Of a DNA stretch of 64,000 nucleotides, positions 53,473-61,580 are shown piece after piece. The DNA is taken from positions 186,001 to 250,000 of the forward strand of contig NZ_KB898185.1 of the NCBI RefSeq assembly GCF_000377505.1, given 5' to 3'. The stretch comes from Paenibacillus massiliensis 2301065 = DSM 16942 (GTDB lineage: Bacteria > Bacillota > Bacilli > Paenibacillales > Paenibacillaceae). The notes beneath the pieces were generated by a model. It worked only from the letters and a program-made list of their open reading frames with translations. It was not told the DNA's origin and ran no database searches. Each line of letters begins with the position of its first letter. Positions within the stretch are counted from its first letter, which is position 1. The position numbers were made by a program, and so were the translations under genes.

Positions 53473-53597
53473 CTATAACGTCCTGTATTCACGACCTTGG
53501 CGTATGCCAAGGTGTCCGGCTGATTTTCTCCTCTGCCCATCACCTTCAGGCGTAGCGAGGAGCCTACAAGTTCCGATGCGTGGATATGATGTTAGCT
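53473..53597 (-). repeat. attC-like site F
   Basis: Minus strand: R'' AGCTAAC, spacer ATCA, L'' TATCCACG, centre, L' CGTGAATA, spacer CAGGAC, R' GTTATAG. The centre has the stem CCTTGGC/GCCAAGG around GTAT. R'' is the exact reverse complement of the R' box of site G (GTTAGCT) at the other end of the same cassette. 27 nt after the ATP-grasp stop and 49 nt before the HD-CHAP start. Confidence 0.88.
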
Positions 53598-53623
53598 GAT
53601 GCTTCAGCCCTCTCTGAATTAGC

Positions 53624-54520
53624 TTACACGTCTCTAATCGCTCTATAAAATCCTTCAATGTTTGATTCCAAAGGTAATCCTGATACTTGTCCATCCCCAA
53701 GCTCAATAACTATCCATTCTCCTGTAACTGTTTTTCCTATATCCATCGTAAAAAAGTTGCTGCTAATATTTTGAGCAAGTTGATTGAAAATCATTAAATC
53801 CGGTTTCTCGTCATCATATTCGCTATCTTCCCAGTAATCGAATTGAAATAGGAATCTATTATTGTAGTAAAATAACCTGAATTCTTTAGAGAGAGGCATC
53901 TGACTTTTAGAATGTACTGATAATTGTTCGAGATTTACGAACTCCCTCAACACAATACCTGCATTTAATTCTTCACCTTGTCTATTAATGAAATTACTGA
54001 TCACTTGAGTTGCATGATTCTTATCCGAAGCATCAGGTATGAAAAATGCTTCGTGCCATTCATGTTTTCTGGACTTAACATAGTCCTTTATGATGATTGG
54101 CTTGTTACCAAATTCCGATAGATTCTTATATATTTGATCAAAGTCGTTCTTCAGATTCTCAATTTGAATCCAATTGCTATAAGGTGTAACGGTATTAATC
54201 TTTTCATAAAAATTGGGGAAATAGTGACAATTTCTATATTCATCAGGATCATTAATGAGAACTACATTCTTCTTCAATAATCCATTAAACAGATTCTCAT
54301 AGATTTTAGGCTTTATCATCCAGCCTCTATAAATAGCTAATTCTTGTTGTCCAGTTGCACTAACTTTATTTAATGCCTTATCAATATTTCCTTCCAGTAG
54401 CTCTTCAAGATTAATCAAGATGACAGAAATACCAAGCGATCTTGCACATGAGTATTCCGCTTCATAATCAATATCGACTGTATTCCTATTCATTGGATCA
54501 GCACAAAAGATTAGAAACAT
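53624..54520 (-). CDS. ATP-grasp domain protein
   Basis: 298 residues; the ATG at 54520 follows AGGAG. It starts MFLIFCADPMNRNTVD and continues DYEAEYSCARSLG, typical of a bacterial ATP-grasp group (DUF4343-like); ATP-grasp residues are KPIIIKDYVKSRKHEWHEAF, the acidic FNQ strand LMIFNQLAQNI and the metal-binding EWIVIELGDGQVSGL. Such enzymes ligate a carboxylate to an amine or thiol. Substrate unknown. The gene fills an intact cassette between sites G and F. Confidence 0.85.
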   Translation of the reverse strand: MFLIFCADPMNRNTVDIDYEAEYSCARSLGISVILINLEELLEGNIDKALNKVSATGQQELAIYRGWMIKPKIYENLFNGLLKKNVVLINDPDEYRNCHYFPNFYEKINTVTPYSNWIQIENLKNDFDQIYKNLSEFGNKPIIIKDYVKSRKHEWHEAFFIPDASDKNHATQVISNFINRQGEELNAGIVLREFVNLEQLSVHSKSQMPLSKEFRLFYYNNRFLFQFDYWEDSEYDDEKPDLMIFNQLAQNISSNFFTMDIGKTVTGEWIVIELGDGQVSGLPLESNIEGFYRAIRDV

Positions 54521-54568
54521 ATATATTCGACTCCTAAATTGGTATGATCTTGCACTTGCAGAAGTTTC

Positions 54569-54716
54569 AGCTAACGTTACCGTATTCACGACGTCTCACC
54601 ACCTTAAGCCCGAAGGGAGACCGTGATGCGGTTAGGTGGTGCGGATGTGCTCGGCTGATTTCTGCTTCTCTGTATACTGAATGCTTCACGCGAATCACGT
54701 CCAAAACATATTATCT
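54569..54716 (-). repeat. attC-like site G, R''/L'' side decayed
   Basis: Minus strand L' CGTGAATA, spacer CGGTAAC and R' GTTAGCT are intact; at the far end AGATAAT stands where R'' is expected (the cassette's R' GTTATCG would predict CGATAAC; GATAA is shared) and the L'' box is gone. The centre keeps a long stem, CACCACCT with AGGTGGTG. The far end overlaps the DinB stop codon. Confidence 0.75.
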
Positions 54717-55167
54717 AACTCGAATTTGTTTCTTTAACAACATGATTTGTCCGATATGATATGCATTATGAATACTTAAATTAGAAACAACTCCCCACCA
54801 AGGAGCATTAAAATATTCTGGAAGTTGTTTTGTGAGCTTTGATTCATCCGTTTCCTCTAAAACAACTCTCCAATTGCTGAATACATTCTCAAGTCTATTT
54901 AATGTCTCCTTCCAGCCTACATCATTCAATTGATCTTGAGTCAAAGAAAATATCTCATCATTGTTAATCCCATTATTTAATATAAATTCTCCTGCCTTAA
55001 AACGCTCAAGCCATGTTTCATTCCAATAAATAAGATGATTCACTATGGACCATATGGTTTGATTATTGTCATTCTCAGTAACTGCTTCTGCTACTGTTAA
55101 ATCTTCCAGTATATCCACTAGAGGCAAAAACCAACTCTTATCGTTATAACATGCAGTTAATTGATCT
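54703..55167. repeat. Duplicated DinB cassette segment, copy 2 (partner 51793-52269)
   Basis: The copy with the native gene start and with a cassette site on each side; probably the parent of the truncated copy at 51793. Confidence 0.9.
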
Positions 55168-55190
55168 ATTAAAATGGATTTATAGCTCAT
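54711..55190 (-). CDS. DinB-family protein
   Basis: 159 residues, four-helix bundle with three metal-type His (NHLIYWNETW and SIHNAYHIGQIML). The ATG at 55190 gives MSYKSILIDQLTACYNDK. Bacillithiol transferases and stress proteins share the fold; substrate unknown. Sits 41 nt from the R' box of site H. Nearly identical protein at 51812. Confidence 0.88.
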   Translation of the reverse strand: MSYKSILIDQLTACYNDKSWFLPLVDILEDLTVAEAVTENDNNQTIWSIVNHLIYWNETWLERFKAGEFILNNGINNDEIFSLTQDQLNDVGWKETLNRLENVFSNWRVVLEETDESKLTKQLPEYFNAPWWGVVSNLSIHNAYHIGQIMLLKKQIRVR

Positions 55191-55230
55191 CAAATGATCC
55201 TCATCTCTTAATTCGATTTAGGGTCCTTTC

Positions 55231-55347
55231 CGATAACGTTCCTGTATTCACGACCCAACGAATGCTGGGTGTCTGGCGCCTATGCTTCTCCGAAACTCCT
55301 TTGCCGGACCCAGAGCGTATGCCCGCAACGTGAATATTATGTTAAGG
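55231..55347 (-). repeat. attC-like site H
   Basis: Minus strand: R'' CCTTAAC, spacer ATAA, L'' TATTCACG, centre, L' CGTGAATA, spacer CAGGAAC, R' GTTATCG. Centre has CCCAAC/GCTGGG around GAAT with one mismatch. L'' and L' pair perfectly; R'' and R' of the site do not. 27 nt after the stop of the gene at 55374. Confidence 0.88.
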
Positions 55348-55373
55348 GTGATGTTCGTGCTTTCTTGAATCAG

Positions 55374-56033
55374 CTATATGGTCTTTATACTCCACTTTTT
55401 TGCAAATATATATATCGAGTCATATGTTTTTGAAGAGTTCAACCCGAAAAAATAAAACAATCTCTTATCCTTTATAGAACTTAGGTTAGGAATATTTAAA
55501 TGCTTCAACGCAAAGCTGATGTTCGGAGCTTCCCCCTCTGACAAAATACAAAAATCGTGAATGCTATCTAAGTTCTCAATAATCAATCCTTCATTTGTTT
55601 GATGAAAGCAACTACTCACTTCGTAAAAAGTCAGTTCGGCTTTATCGTATTCCCAGGAGTCAAGTTTTATATGGAAATCGACCTCCCTTTCATCATTAAT
55701 AGAAAATCCTTCTATCTTTGAATCATGAAAATTGAATTCATTTAAGTCTGAAGGTAATGAATGATAAGGTAAAGAAAGAGGCATTCCATCTAACCCGTTC
55801 AAGTTTGGGGACTTCCGTGGGAAACTTAGACATTCTAGCCAAAATAGTTGATAGTCAGCAGTAGGGTTATCTAATAGACTTAGTTCGTTCAATAACTGAT
55901 TGTGATGAGTATTCCATACTTCTTTTGTTAGCATCCTAATACTATTATAAGTATTGGTATAGTCATCTTCTTCAAGCCAATGATTAGCAACATTGTACAC
56001 AAGCTCGACAATTTTATTTATTTTTTGCTTCAT
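55374..56033 (-). CDS. Hypothetical protein, 219 aa
   Basis: ATG at 56033 follows GGAGTG. Helical N-terminal half (INKIVELVYNVANHWLEEDD), then a beta-rich half with FHDSKIEGFSINDEREVDF, which resembles the FHDS start of domains in DUF4085-like proteins of Bacilli; this likeness is tentative. Soluble. Single gene between sites I and H. Confidence 0.75.
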   Translation of the reverse strand: MKQKINKIVELVYNVANHWLEEDDYTNTYNSIRMLTKEVWNTHHNQLLNELSLLDNPTADYQLFWLECLSFPRKSPNLNGLDGMPLSLPYHSLPSDLNEFNFHDSKIEGFSINDEREVDFHIKLDSWEYDKAELTFYEVSSCFHQTNEGLIIENLDSIHDFCILSEGEAPNISFALKHLNIPNLSSIKDKRLFYFFGLNSSKTYDSIYIFAKKWSIKTI

Positions 56034-56067
56034 TCGATCACTCCAAAATAATCTGTTTGCCAATTTT

Positions 56068-56213
56068 GTCTAACGTTCCTGTATTCACGAAACAACCCAG
56101 CCTCAGATAGCTCTTATCTTAGACTGGGTCGTATGTTGACTGAGTGTTCTTCCATGATTATACATCTGACAGCCAAGGGGCGCTAGTCCCGCAGCGTGAG
56201 AACATTGTTGTGC
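56068..56213 (-). repeat. attC-like site I, long form
   Basis: Minus strand: R'' GCACAAC, spacer AATG, L'' TTCTCACG, centre, L' CGTGAATA, spacer CAGGAAC, R' GTTAGAC, which fits the integron core GTTRRRY exactly. The centre has ACCCAG/CTGGGT with inner AGATA/TATCT; site E has a related stem with different but still pairing bases. Confidence 0.88.
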
Positions 56214-56266
56214 GCCATTACTGTCTTCAAAGCATCACCTAAAAAACTTTGATCAAGATTCCAACT

Positions 56267-56917
56267 CTATTTTTTACTTTGGTATAAAAACTCAACTTCA
56301 CCATCTAGCAAATACCGATATTCAAATAATTGCATTGTTCTTTCCCTTATCCTCTCCATTATAGCTGTGGCTAGGCTTACCGATCCTTGTGATCCAAGGT
56401 AACCATTATTAATAAATGTCTTCTCTACAAATGTTGTTTCTCTTAAGTGATACTGTAACCATTCTTTCTGCGATTCAATTAGTGCTTCTCTTGATTCTCT
56501 ATCCAACTTAGAAAGAAGCTTATTATATATTTGGTTCAACTCTTTATCCCAAATCTCTATGTACTTGCTTTCCAACGCCCCCCATCCCAATGTTGTAGAC
56601 TCATTAGAATTTTGAAGTTCATTCAATTCCACTTCGTAATCATGATCTATAGGATTTCGGAGCATTTCATCATAAAATTCTCCTTTCAAATCATAGTTTC
56701 CAAGGCTCATGGATAACACTTCATTGTTAGAAGGAGCTGATCGGCTTTCATTTATTTCTTTCGATTCTGTAACATTACCTGTACTCACTACATCAGGAGG
56801 CAGTTCAGAATTCATGATTGATTTAGTTTCGTTGTTCAAGGTATTCGATTGACTAATATTTTGACAAGATGAACACATGATCGTAATAAAAAATAATAAG
56901 AATATCTTACCTTTCAT
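56267..56917 (-). CDS. Lipoprotein with LprI-like (DUF1311) domain
   Basis: 216 residues. Signal peptide with lipobox IMCSSC; Asn/Ser-rich linker; residues about 95-200 have the LprI layout of two long helices (YIEIWDKELNQIYNKLLSKL, SQKEWLQYHLRETTFVEK). LprI-type proteins inhibit lysozyme in some bacteria; others have no known role. AAGGAG precedes the ATG. Downstream of the gene at 56929 without a cassette site between them. Confidence 0.82.
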   Translation of the reverse strand: MKGKIFLLFFITIMCSSCQNISQSNTLNNETKSIMNSELPPDVVSTGNVTESKEINESRSAPSNNEVLSMSLGNYDLKGEFYDEMLRNPIDHDYEVELNELQNSNESTTLGWGALESKYIEIWDKELNQIYNKLLSKLDRESREALIESQKEWLQYHLRETTFVEKTFINNGYLGSQGSVSLATAIMERIRERTMQLFEYRYLLDGEVEFLYQSKK

Positions 56918-56928
56918 AAATGATCTCC

Positions 56929-57324
56929 TTACATATTATCTTTAATGTTAACTTCGTAACTCTTCGCTAAGACCCATCCACTTAACCCATAAGAAGACAT
57001 GATTTCGATGTATTTATAGCTTTCATCAGTGATCTTTTTTTCTAATTCTACTATTGAGCTATAACGGATTGGCCAACCATAATTTTTGCTCTCTTCTAAT
57101 ATTTTTAGATTATCTTTAATAAAATGACTAATATCGGATTCAACAATGTCTAAGATAATACTATCCTTTAATTGGTGTTCGAACCTATGATTCAATACAT
57201 CTTTGAATACAATATTGGTCTCTTCCCTTGTACTGCCACCTTCATAGGTTGTATGTAATATGATTTGGTCATGTTGTAGATCAACTTCATATGCCAAAAT
57301 CACATTGTCGTGTACCTTTGACAT
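56929..57324 (-). CDS. Hypothetical protein, 131 aa
   Basis: ATG at 57324 follows AAAGGAG with a long spacer (TTG at 57327 is possible). Segments VILAYEVDLQHDQIILHTTY and FKDVLNHRFEHQL suggest a small beta-sheet protein. Family not recognised; similar proteins exist in Bacillales by memory of pattern only. 37 nt from half-site J. Confidence 0.7.
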   Translation of the reverse strand: MSKVHDNVILAYEVDLQHDQIILHTTYEGGSTREETNIVFKDVLNHRFEHQLKDSIILDIVESDISHFIKDNLKILEESKNYGWPIRYSSIVELEKKITDESYKYIEIMSSYGLSGWVLAKSYEVNIKDNM

Positions 57325-57360
57325 CAATTAATCACTCCTTTAATGACTTGCCTGGATATC

Positions 57361-57385
57361 ATATAACGTTCATGTGTTCACGACT
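57361..57385 (-). repeat. attC-like site J, L'/R' half only
   Basis: Minus strand GTCGTGAACACATGAAC then GTTATAT. The DUF2834-like gene ends 20 nt upstream, so the R''/L'' half has been lost by deletion. Confidence 0.75.
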
Positions 57386-57404
57386 TCCCACCGACTTAAG
57401 GCGA

Positions 57405-57728
57405 TCAAGACACTTTCATTTTATCCATTTGAATTTCACGCAATAACAAAAATAGTGGCAATCCAAATGAAACACCAACTGTTAATGTTCCAATGATCGG
57501 GATCCACTTATGCTTTATGCCAATTCGCTTTCCTTCATATAAAATAAATCCAATTAAAACAACTGCTGAAATTATGACATCCCACCAAGCAAATGCACTA
57601 ATTCGATTCTGGCTTGCTTCATTCAATAGTGTCATCAGATTAAATCCGTTCTCACCAATCCAAGGAATAAACTCCATGTAAGGTAATACAATTCCTAAAA
57701 TTGATAACACCCCATAAAAATATTTCAA
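57405..57728 (-). CDS. DUF2834-like membrane protein
   Basis: 107 residues from the TTG at 57728, which has AGGTGAG upstream; the GTG at 57737 overlaps that site. Three membrane spans: VLSILGIVLPYMEFIPWI, FAWWDVIISAVVLIGFILY and GTLTVGVSFGLPLFLLLR. The layout ENGF, ISAFAWWDVI and SFGLPLFL matches my recollection of DUF2834. Function unknown. Confidence 0.82.
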   Translation of the reverse strand: MKYFYGVLSILGIVLPYMEFIPWIGENGFNLMTLLNEASQNRISAFAWWDVIISAVVLIGFILYEGKRIGIKHKWIPIIGTLTVGVSFGLPLFLLLREIQMDKMKVS

Positions 57729-57796
57729 GTCTCTCACCTCAGAAATTAGTTAGTTATAAAAGATTACAATAGTCTTTAACGATCTGTTCAGGTATT

Positions 57797-58339
57797 TCAT
57801 ACAACGTTCCCGCATTCACAATCCAGCATAATATACCATTTTCTAAGTTGACTTATATGGGCTTGATGATAACGGCAATGGTCAGCTATATGCCATAACC
57901 CCCAACGAATAGTCGCTTGCTTTTCATTTTGATGACCGAAATGAACCACTTGATCAAGATTGGAATCGGTTAATTGTGTGCATGTATCTTCTAGCAATCT
58001 TATTACATCTTGGTAATCTGACATTAGAGTATTTAAAGACCTCCCCTTAATCATCGGAAGTTTATTATTCTCATCTATCATAGGACCATATTGCTCTTTC
58101 AAAATATCAGATAGAGGTTCTCTCTTTAGCCTGTAAACCCAGTTAAGGTCTACATACAACAGATGCCTAATCAACTGAGCGGTACTATTATAGTTGCCGT
58201 TAGGACCTTTATAATCAACTTCTTCTTGAGACATGTCCTCAGTGATAAGTTTTAAACGTTGATTATTTTCCTTTACTGCGGAAAATAACATCCCAACAAT
58301 TGGTGACATATTTGCTTCACCTTGTAGATCATAAAGCAT
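57797..58339 (-). CDS. DinB superfamily protein with cassette-site-encoded C-terminus
   Basis: 180 residues; ATG at 58339 after GGGAGG. DinB histidines are in QLIRHLLYVDLNW, RWGLWHIADHCRYHQAHI; only distantly similar to the DinB proteins at 51812 and 54711. The last seven residues come from the half-site K sequence. Substrate unknown. Confidence 0.88.
   Translation of the reverse strand: MLYDLQGEANMSPIVGMLFSAVKENNQRLKLITEDMSQEEVDYKGPNGNYNSTAQLIRHLLYVDLNWVYRLKREPLSDILKEQYGPMIDENNKLPMIKGRSLNTLMSDYQDVIRLLEDTCTQLTDSNLDQVVHFGHQNEKQATIRWGLWHIADHCRYHQAHISQLRKWYIMLDCECGNVV
57799..57825 (-). repeat. attC-like site K, L'/R' half read as gene end
   Basis: Minus strand ATTGTGAATGCGGGAAC then GTTGTAT. 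The DinB gene runs through it: its last residues CECGNVV and the stop codon TGA are encoded by the L'/spacer/R' sequence, showing that a deletion removed both the gene's own end and half the site. Confidence 0.75.
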
Positions 58340-58422
58340 CCTAGCTTCCTCCCTTTCTTTACTGAGTTTTAATATCTTCTCCACTGTATTTAAATTTGTT
58401 TTTAGGTTGAACAGATTTTCGT

Positions 58423-58678
58423 TTATTTGATGCTCTTACGCTGATGTCCTATAACGTTTAGTACAAACGAATGATGAAGTTCCTTACCTCCAATTCCGTA
58501 GCTTGTTACGATCTCATCCTCTAGTCCGACTTGAATTCCAATATCATCTACTTCATCTTGTGAAATTAAGGTATGGCTCGCTCCCGTATCAATCACTATG
58601 TTATTAATGACTTTCTTTTCCCCATTAAAATGGACTGTTATTTCAGTGAATAACAGTCCATCTATATTCGATTTTCAT
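58423..58678 (-). pseudogene. Retropepsin-like aspartic protease gene with frameshift
   Basis: ATG at 58678 opens MKIEYR; a two-base loss then shifts to the frame GLLFTEITVHFNGEKKV, INNIVIDTGASHTLIS, which has the Asp-Thr-Gly-Ala active-site loop of single-domain retropepsins, then GIGGKELHHSFVLN. The end, VIGHQRKSIK, comes from the R' end of site L and flank. An IS30 element is inserted 1 bp upstream of the start codon. The gene therefore has lost its promoter, frame and end. Confidence 0.65.
58449..58460 (-). repeat. attC-like site L, R' end only
   Basis: Minus strand CTAAAC then GTTATAG followed by GACATCAGCG. Only the R' box and flank typical of these sites remain; the pseudogene at 58423 reads through it. 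Confidence 0.45.
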
Positions 58679-58679
58679 T

Positions 58680-59763
58680 TGACGGATTGTCAAGCCAAGT
58701 GCGACAGTTCCTCTGAAAAGGATTCGTGAGCGGTTCTCCAGCCCAGGCATTTTCGTGGTCTGTGATTGATTAAGCAAAGGACGGTCTCCAGGGCTTCATC
58801 CGTGATTTGTGCGAAATCCGTCCCCTTGGGGAAAAACTCTCGCAAGAGACCATTGGCGTTCTCATTCGAGCCGCGTTGCCAGGAGGAATACGGATCTGCA
58901 AAATACATCTGTACGTTATGAGTGCCTTCTAGGCTGGCGTAACAGGCAAACTCCTTGCCACGGTCTGCGGTAGCAGTTCGAAATGCCTGGGCAGGATACT
59001 GCGAGGCCGCTACGCCAAAGGCAATCTCCATAGACAAAGCGGTACGGTCAGGCATCCGAATAGCGGTGTACAAGCGTGTCTTGCGTTCGATGAACGTAGC
59101 CACGCAGCCCTTGCTTTTCCCACGGCCCGAGACGACCGTATCAAGCTCCCAATGGCCGAAGGTCTCCCGAGAACGAACCTCGTTCGGACGCTGAGAGATG
59201 GCCTTGCCCACGGCAAACCTGCCGCGTGTCTCTGCTGGCTTCTGCCGTTTACCTTTGTGTCGCAGAACGGCAAGCACGCCTTTCACCAAACGGCCTGTAT
59301 ACAGCCAGCGATAAATCCTTTTAAAGCAAGGGAGGGCTTCTCCTTCCTTACGAAGCCGCTGTACGATTTGTTCAGGGGACCAGGTGGCACAAAGCTTCTC
59401 TTCAATAACCCTTGCTAGTTCAGGTGTCCATTTCCCGATTGGAACAGACACCTGACGACGCTTAGCATAGTTGTCCTGGGAACGTTCCGCCTGATAGGGA
59501 ACTGCTGCTGGATTTCGGTGTAATTCGCGGCTGATGGTTGCGTGATGCCTGCCTAATTCTTTGGCAATGGCTCTGGCACTTTTCCCCTGCTGGTGGAGGA
59601 TTTCTAGCTTGCTACGTTCGATTATGCTAAGATGTGTGTAGCTCATGGTGGATTCTCCTTGTGTGAATGGGGTTGGGGAACTTTCATTCTACACGAATCC
59701 GGCCATGGGCTCTTTGGTATATTTATTTCCAGTAGGTGTCGCACTTCATATTACAATCCGTCA
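58680..59763 (-). mobile_element. Complete IS30-family insertion sequence
   Basis: 1084 bp. Imperfect terminal inverted repeats TGACGGATTG...AAGTGCGACA are seen at 58680 and, reversed, at 59763. It contains one intact transposase. No clear target duplication is visible. It interrupts the cassette run between the retropepsin pseudogene and the reverse transcriptase gene; a decayed copy lies at 33038. Confidence 0.9.
58690..59646 (-). CDS. IS30-family transposase
   Basis: 318 residues, complete. N-terminal HTH SIIERSKLEILHQQGKSARA and ELGRHHATISREL; DDE residues in HWELDTVVSGRGKSKG, TATADRGKEF and NENANGLLREFFPKG. Likely active: frame open over the whole length and both ends present. Confidence 0.96.
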   Translation of the reverse strand: MSYTHLSIIERSKLEILHQQGKSARAIAKELGRHHATISRELHRNPAAVPYQAERSQDNYAKRRQVSVPIGKWTPELARVIEEKLCATWSPEQIVQRLRKEGEALPCFKRIYRWLYTGRLVKGVLAVLRHKGKRQKPAETRGRFAVGKAISQRPNEVRSRETFGHWELDTVVSGRGKSKGCVATFIERKTRLYTAIRMPDRTALSMEIAFGVAASQYPAQAFRTATADRGKEFACYASLEGTHNVQMYFADPYSSWQRGSNENANGLLREFFPKGTDFAQITDEALETVLCLINHRPRKCLGWRTAHESFSEELSHLA

Positions 59764-59897
59764 CTTTTAAAAGACTAATCTTTGTAGATTTTAGATGTCA
59801 AATAACTTTCCTTTGTTCATGAACTCCGAAGAAGTTGTATGCTGAAATCCCTTTACGAACTCTAACAAACCAAGGCTCCGTTAGGAGCATTTTCCAT

Positions 59898-61403
59898 TTA
59901 ATTAAAGGGGCTAAGATAAAAACGCACATTATTACTTAATGCCTCAGTTAAAAGTCTACTTTGATTTAGCATTTTCTTTAATCCTGTAATCCATTGATTT
60001 CTGTTAATTTCGTATATGAGAATCCACTTATCTCCGTAGATAGTTTCATTTATCAGTTTAGATTTTAAATTACTCTTACTAATTTTAATTTCATTCTCTC
60101 TAATCAAGCCTTTCTTTTGAACATAGTCTAAAGCCATAATTGTAGATAACGGTTCAGCATGGACAATAATATTAACAAGATTCTTCACTTCAATCTCCAT
60201 ATTAAGAGAACCCATTACACAAAGTAGCCATATGGTTTCAAGTTCATGTTTGTAATTAAGGCAACTTGCTAATATGTTGTTTATATTCTGTTGTATTGAT
60301 CTATCAAAAGTGAAGCTATTGTTTATTATTACATTATGTACATATTCAGCCATATTAGGGAATGATAAAATTATATTAACTAGGTGCGAGAAGACAAGTT
60401 TCTTCTCTTTATTTGGAATAGTGTGGCTACTTAAAATTTTCAAACCGTATTTTAGAACACCTTTGTTATTTTGGTGAAGTTCTATCATTTTCTCTATATA
60501 TTTTAAGTATCCGTCTTTAGAAAAATCATGTTCTTTTAGAATTTTGGTAAAGTCTTGGTTCAACTGATATGGATATTTACTTATTTGTGTCTTTTCAGTA
60601 TTAATATGCATTTTATAATCATAAAGTATATTTTGAAATAGAGGGATAAATTCATTGATCTCACTTTCAGTTCTAAAATAGAAGTTGTAATCATCCACAT
60701 AACGCTTAAAATGGTGCCCTTTCCCACTTAAAATCTCATCAATAGAGGTCAAAATAATTTCCGAAACAATTCGAGAACTCAAAGGACCTGTTGGAATACC
60801 TTTAGTTTCATTATTGTTTATAGATCTAACCAACTTGTCAAACTCATCATAACTTGCGTATGTCAAATTTCTTAGTGATGGACTTTTTTTAAGTTCATCT
60901 TTTGATTGTTCCTTACCATATAAAGCCCATGTTAGACTATGCGTATAGATGTTCTCATAGCATTTACTTAGATCAATTTTTAAAAGATACTTGTAACCAG
61001 CAGAATATATAGTGCGGTCATGATAATTTTTCATAAATCTAGAGAATACTTTGTACCCTCTGATTTGATTAGGTGCAATGATATTAGAGTACGAATGTTG
61101 ATTTTGGCGAAGCTTATATTCTATAACTCTTCTATGTTTTTCAATAGCTTCGCAAAGCATAAGATACAAATCTATGTGAGGGATAGCTATAATTCTCCTT
61201 TCAAGGTCACTCTTGTAACTTGAAATAAATAAACAAGGAGTAGATTCAATCTTCCTAGATTTTAAACTTGTTGAACTCAAATTTATCATTGATGGATTAG
61301 CTTTAAGAAAGTCTGCTATTTCAATACTTGTAAATACTTGAGATGGTAGATTATCCGAAAAAAATCCACATTTAATCAAATTATACATTGTTAATCTCAT
61401 CAT
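59898..61403 (-). CDS. Defence-type reverse transcriptase (UG/Abi group)
   Basis: 501 residues; ATG at 61403 follows GGAG. RT motifs: KIDLSKCYENIYTHSLTWAL (about 142-161) with the first Asp and the IYTH signature of AbiA/AbiK/Abi-P2 and UG-class RTs, GIPTGPLSSRIVSEI (about 202) and YVDD (235-238). The C-terminal 240 residues are helical repeats, as in Abi/DRT proteins, and there is no maturase or thumb of group II introns and no retron msr/msd. Such RTs abort phage infection. AT-rich, in a cassette position 47 nt from the R' box of site M. Subtype not assigned. A small hairpin GCTCC/GGAGC at 59868-59881 may end the transcript. Confidence 0.9.
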   Translation of the reverse strand: MMRLTMYNLIKCGFFSDNLPSQVFTSIEIADFLKANPSMINLSSTSLKSRKIESTPCLFISSYKSDLERRIIAIPHIDLYLMLCEAIEKHRRVIEYKLRQNQHSYSNIIAPNQIRGYKVFSRFMKNYHDRTIYSAGYKYLLKIDLSKCYENIYTHSLTWALYGKEQSKDELKKSPSLRNLTYASYDEFDKLVRSINNNETKGIPTGPLSSRIVSEIILTSIDEILSGKGHHFKRYVDDYNFYFRTESEINEFIPLFQNILYDYKMHINTEKTQISKYPYQLNQDFTKILKEHDFSKDGYLKYIEKMIELHQNNKGVLKYGLKILSSHTIPNKEKKLVFSHLVNIILSFPNMAEYVHNVIINNSFTFDRSIQQNINNILASCLNYKHELETIWLLCVMGSLNMEIEVKNLVNIIVHAEPLSTIMALDYVQKKGLIRENEIKISKSNLKSKLINETIYGDKWILIYEINRNQWITGLKKMLNQSRLLTEALSNNVRFYLSPFN

Positions 61404-61449
61404 AAATCTCCATTCACTTTTAATAGTTTGCATTGTGTTTGATTCTGTT

Positions 61450-61547
61450 GTATAACGTTCCTGTATTCACGACCTCAGCGTATGCTGAGGTGTCCGGCGA
61501 ACGCCGGGCCAAGGACTAATGTCCGCAGCGTGAATATTATGTTATAC
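61450..61547 (-). repeat. attC-like site M, complete
   Basis: Minus strand: R'' GTATAAC, spacer ATAA, L'' TATTCACG, centre, L' CGTGAATA, spacer CAGGAAC, R' GTTATAC. R and L pairs are perfect. Centre: three hairpins GGAC/GTCC, CCGGC/GCCGG and CCTCAGC/GCTGAGG, each with a 4-nt loop. R'' is the exact complement of the R' box of site N at the other end of the SEC-C cassette. Confidence 0.93.
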
Positions 61548-61580
61548 GCTGTTACTGTCTTCATTAGATTCTTACTAAAA

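Noticed and set aside
59898..61403. Group II intron or retron reverse transcriptase
   Set aside because: No intron RNA domain V or maturase X domain was seen, and no msr/msd inverted repeat lies upstream; the IYTH motif and helical C-terminus fit the Abi/UG group.
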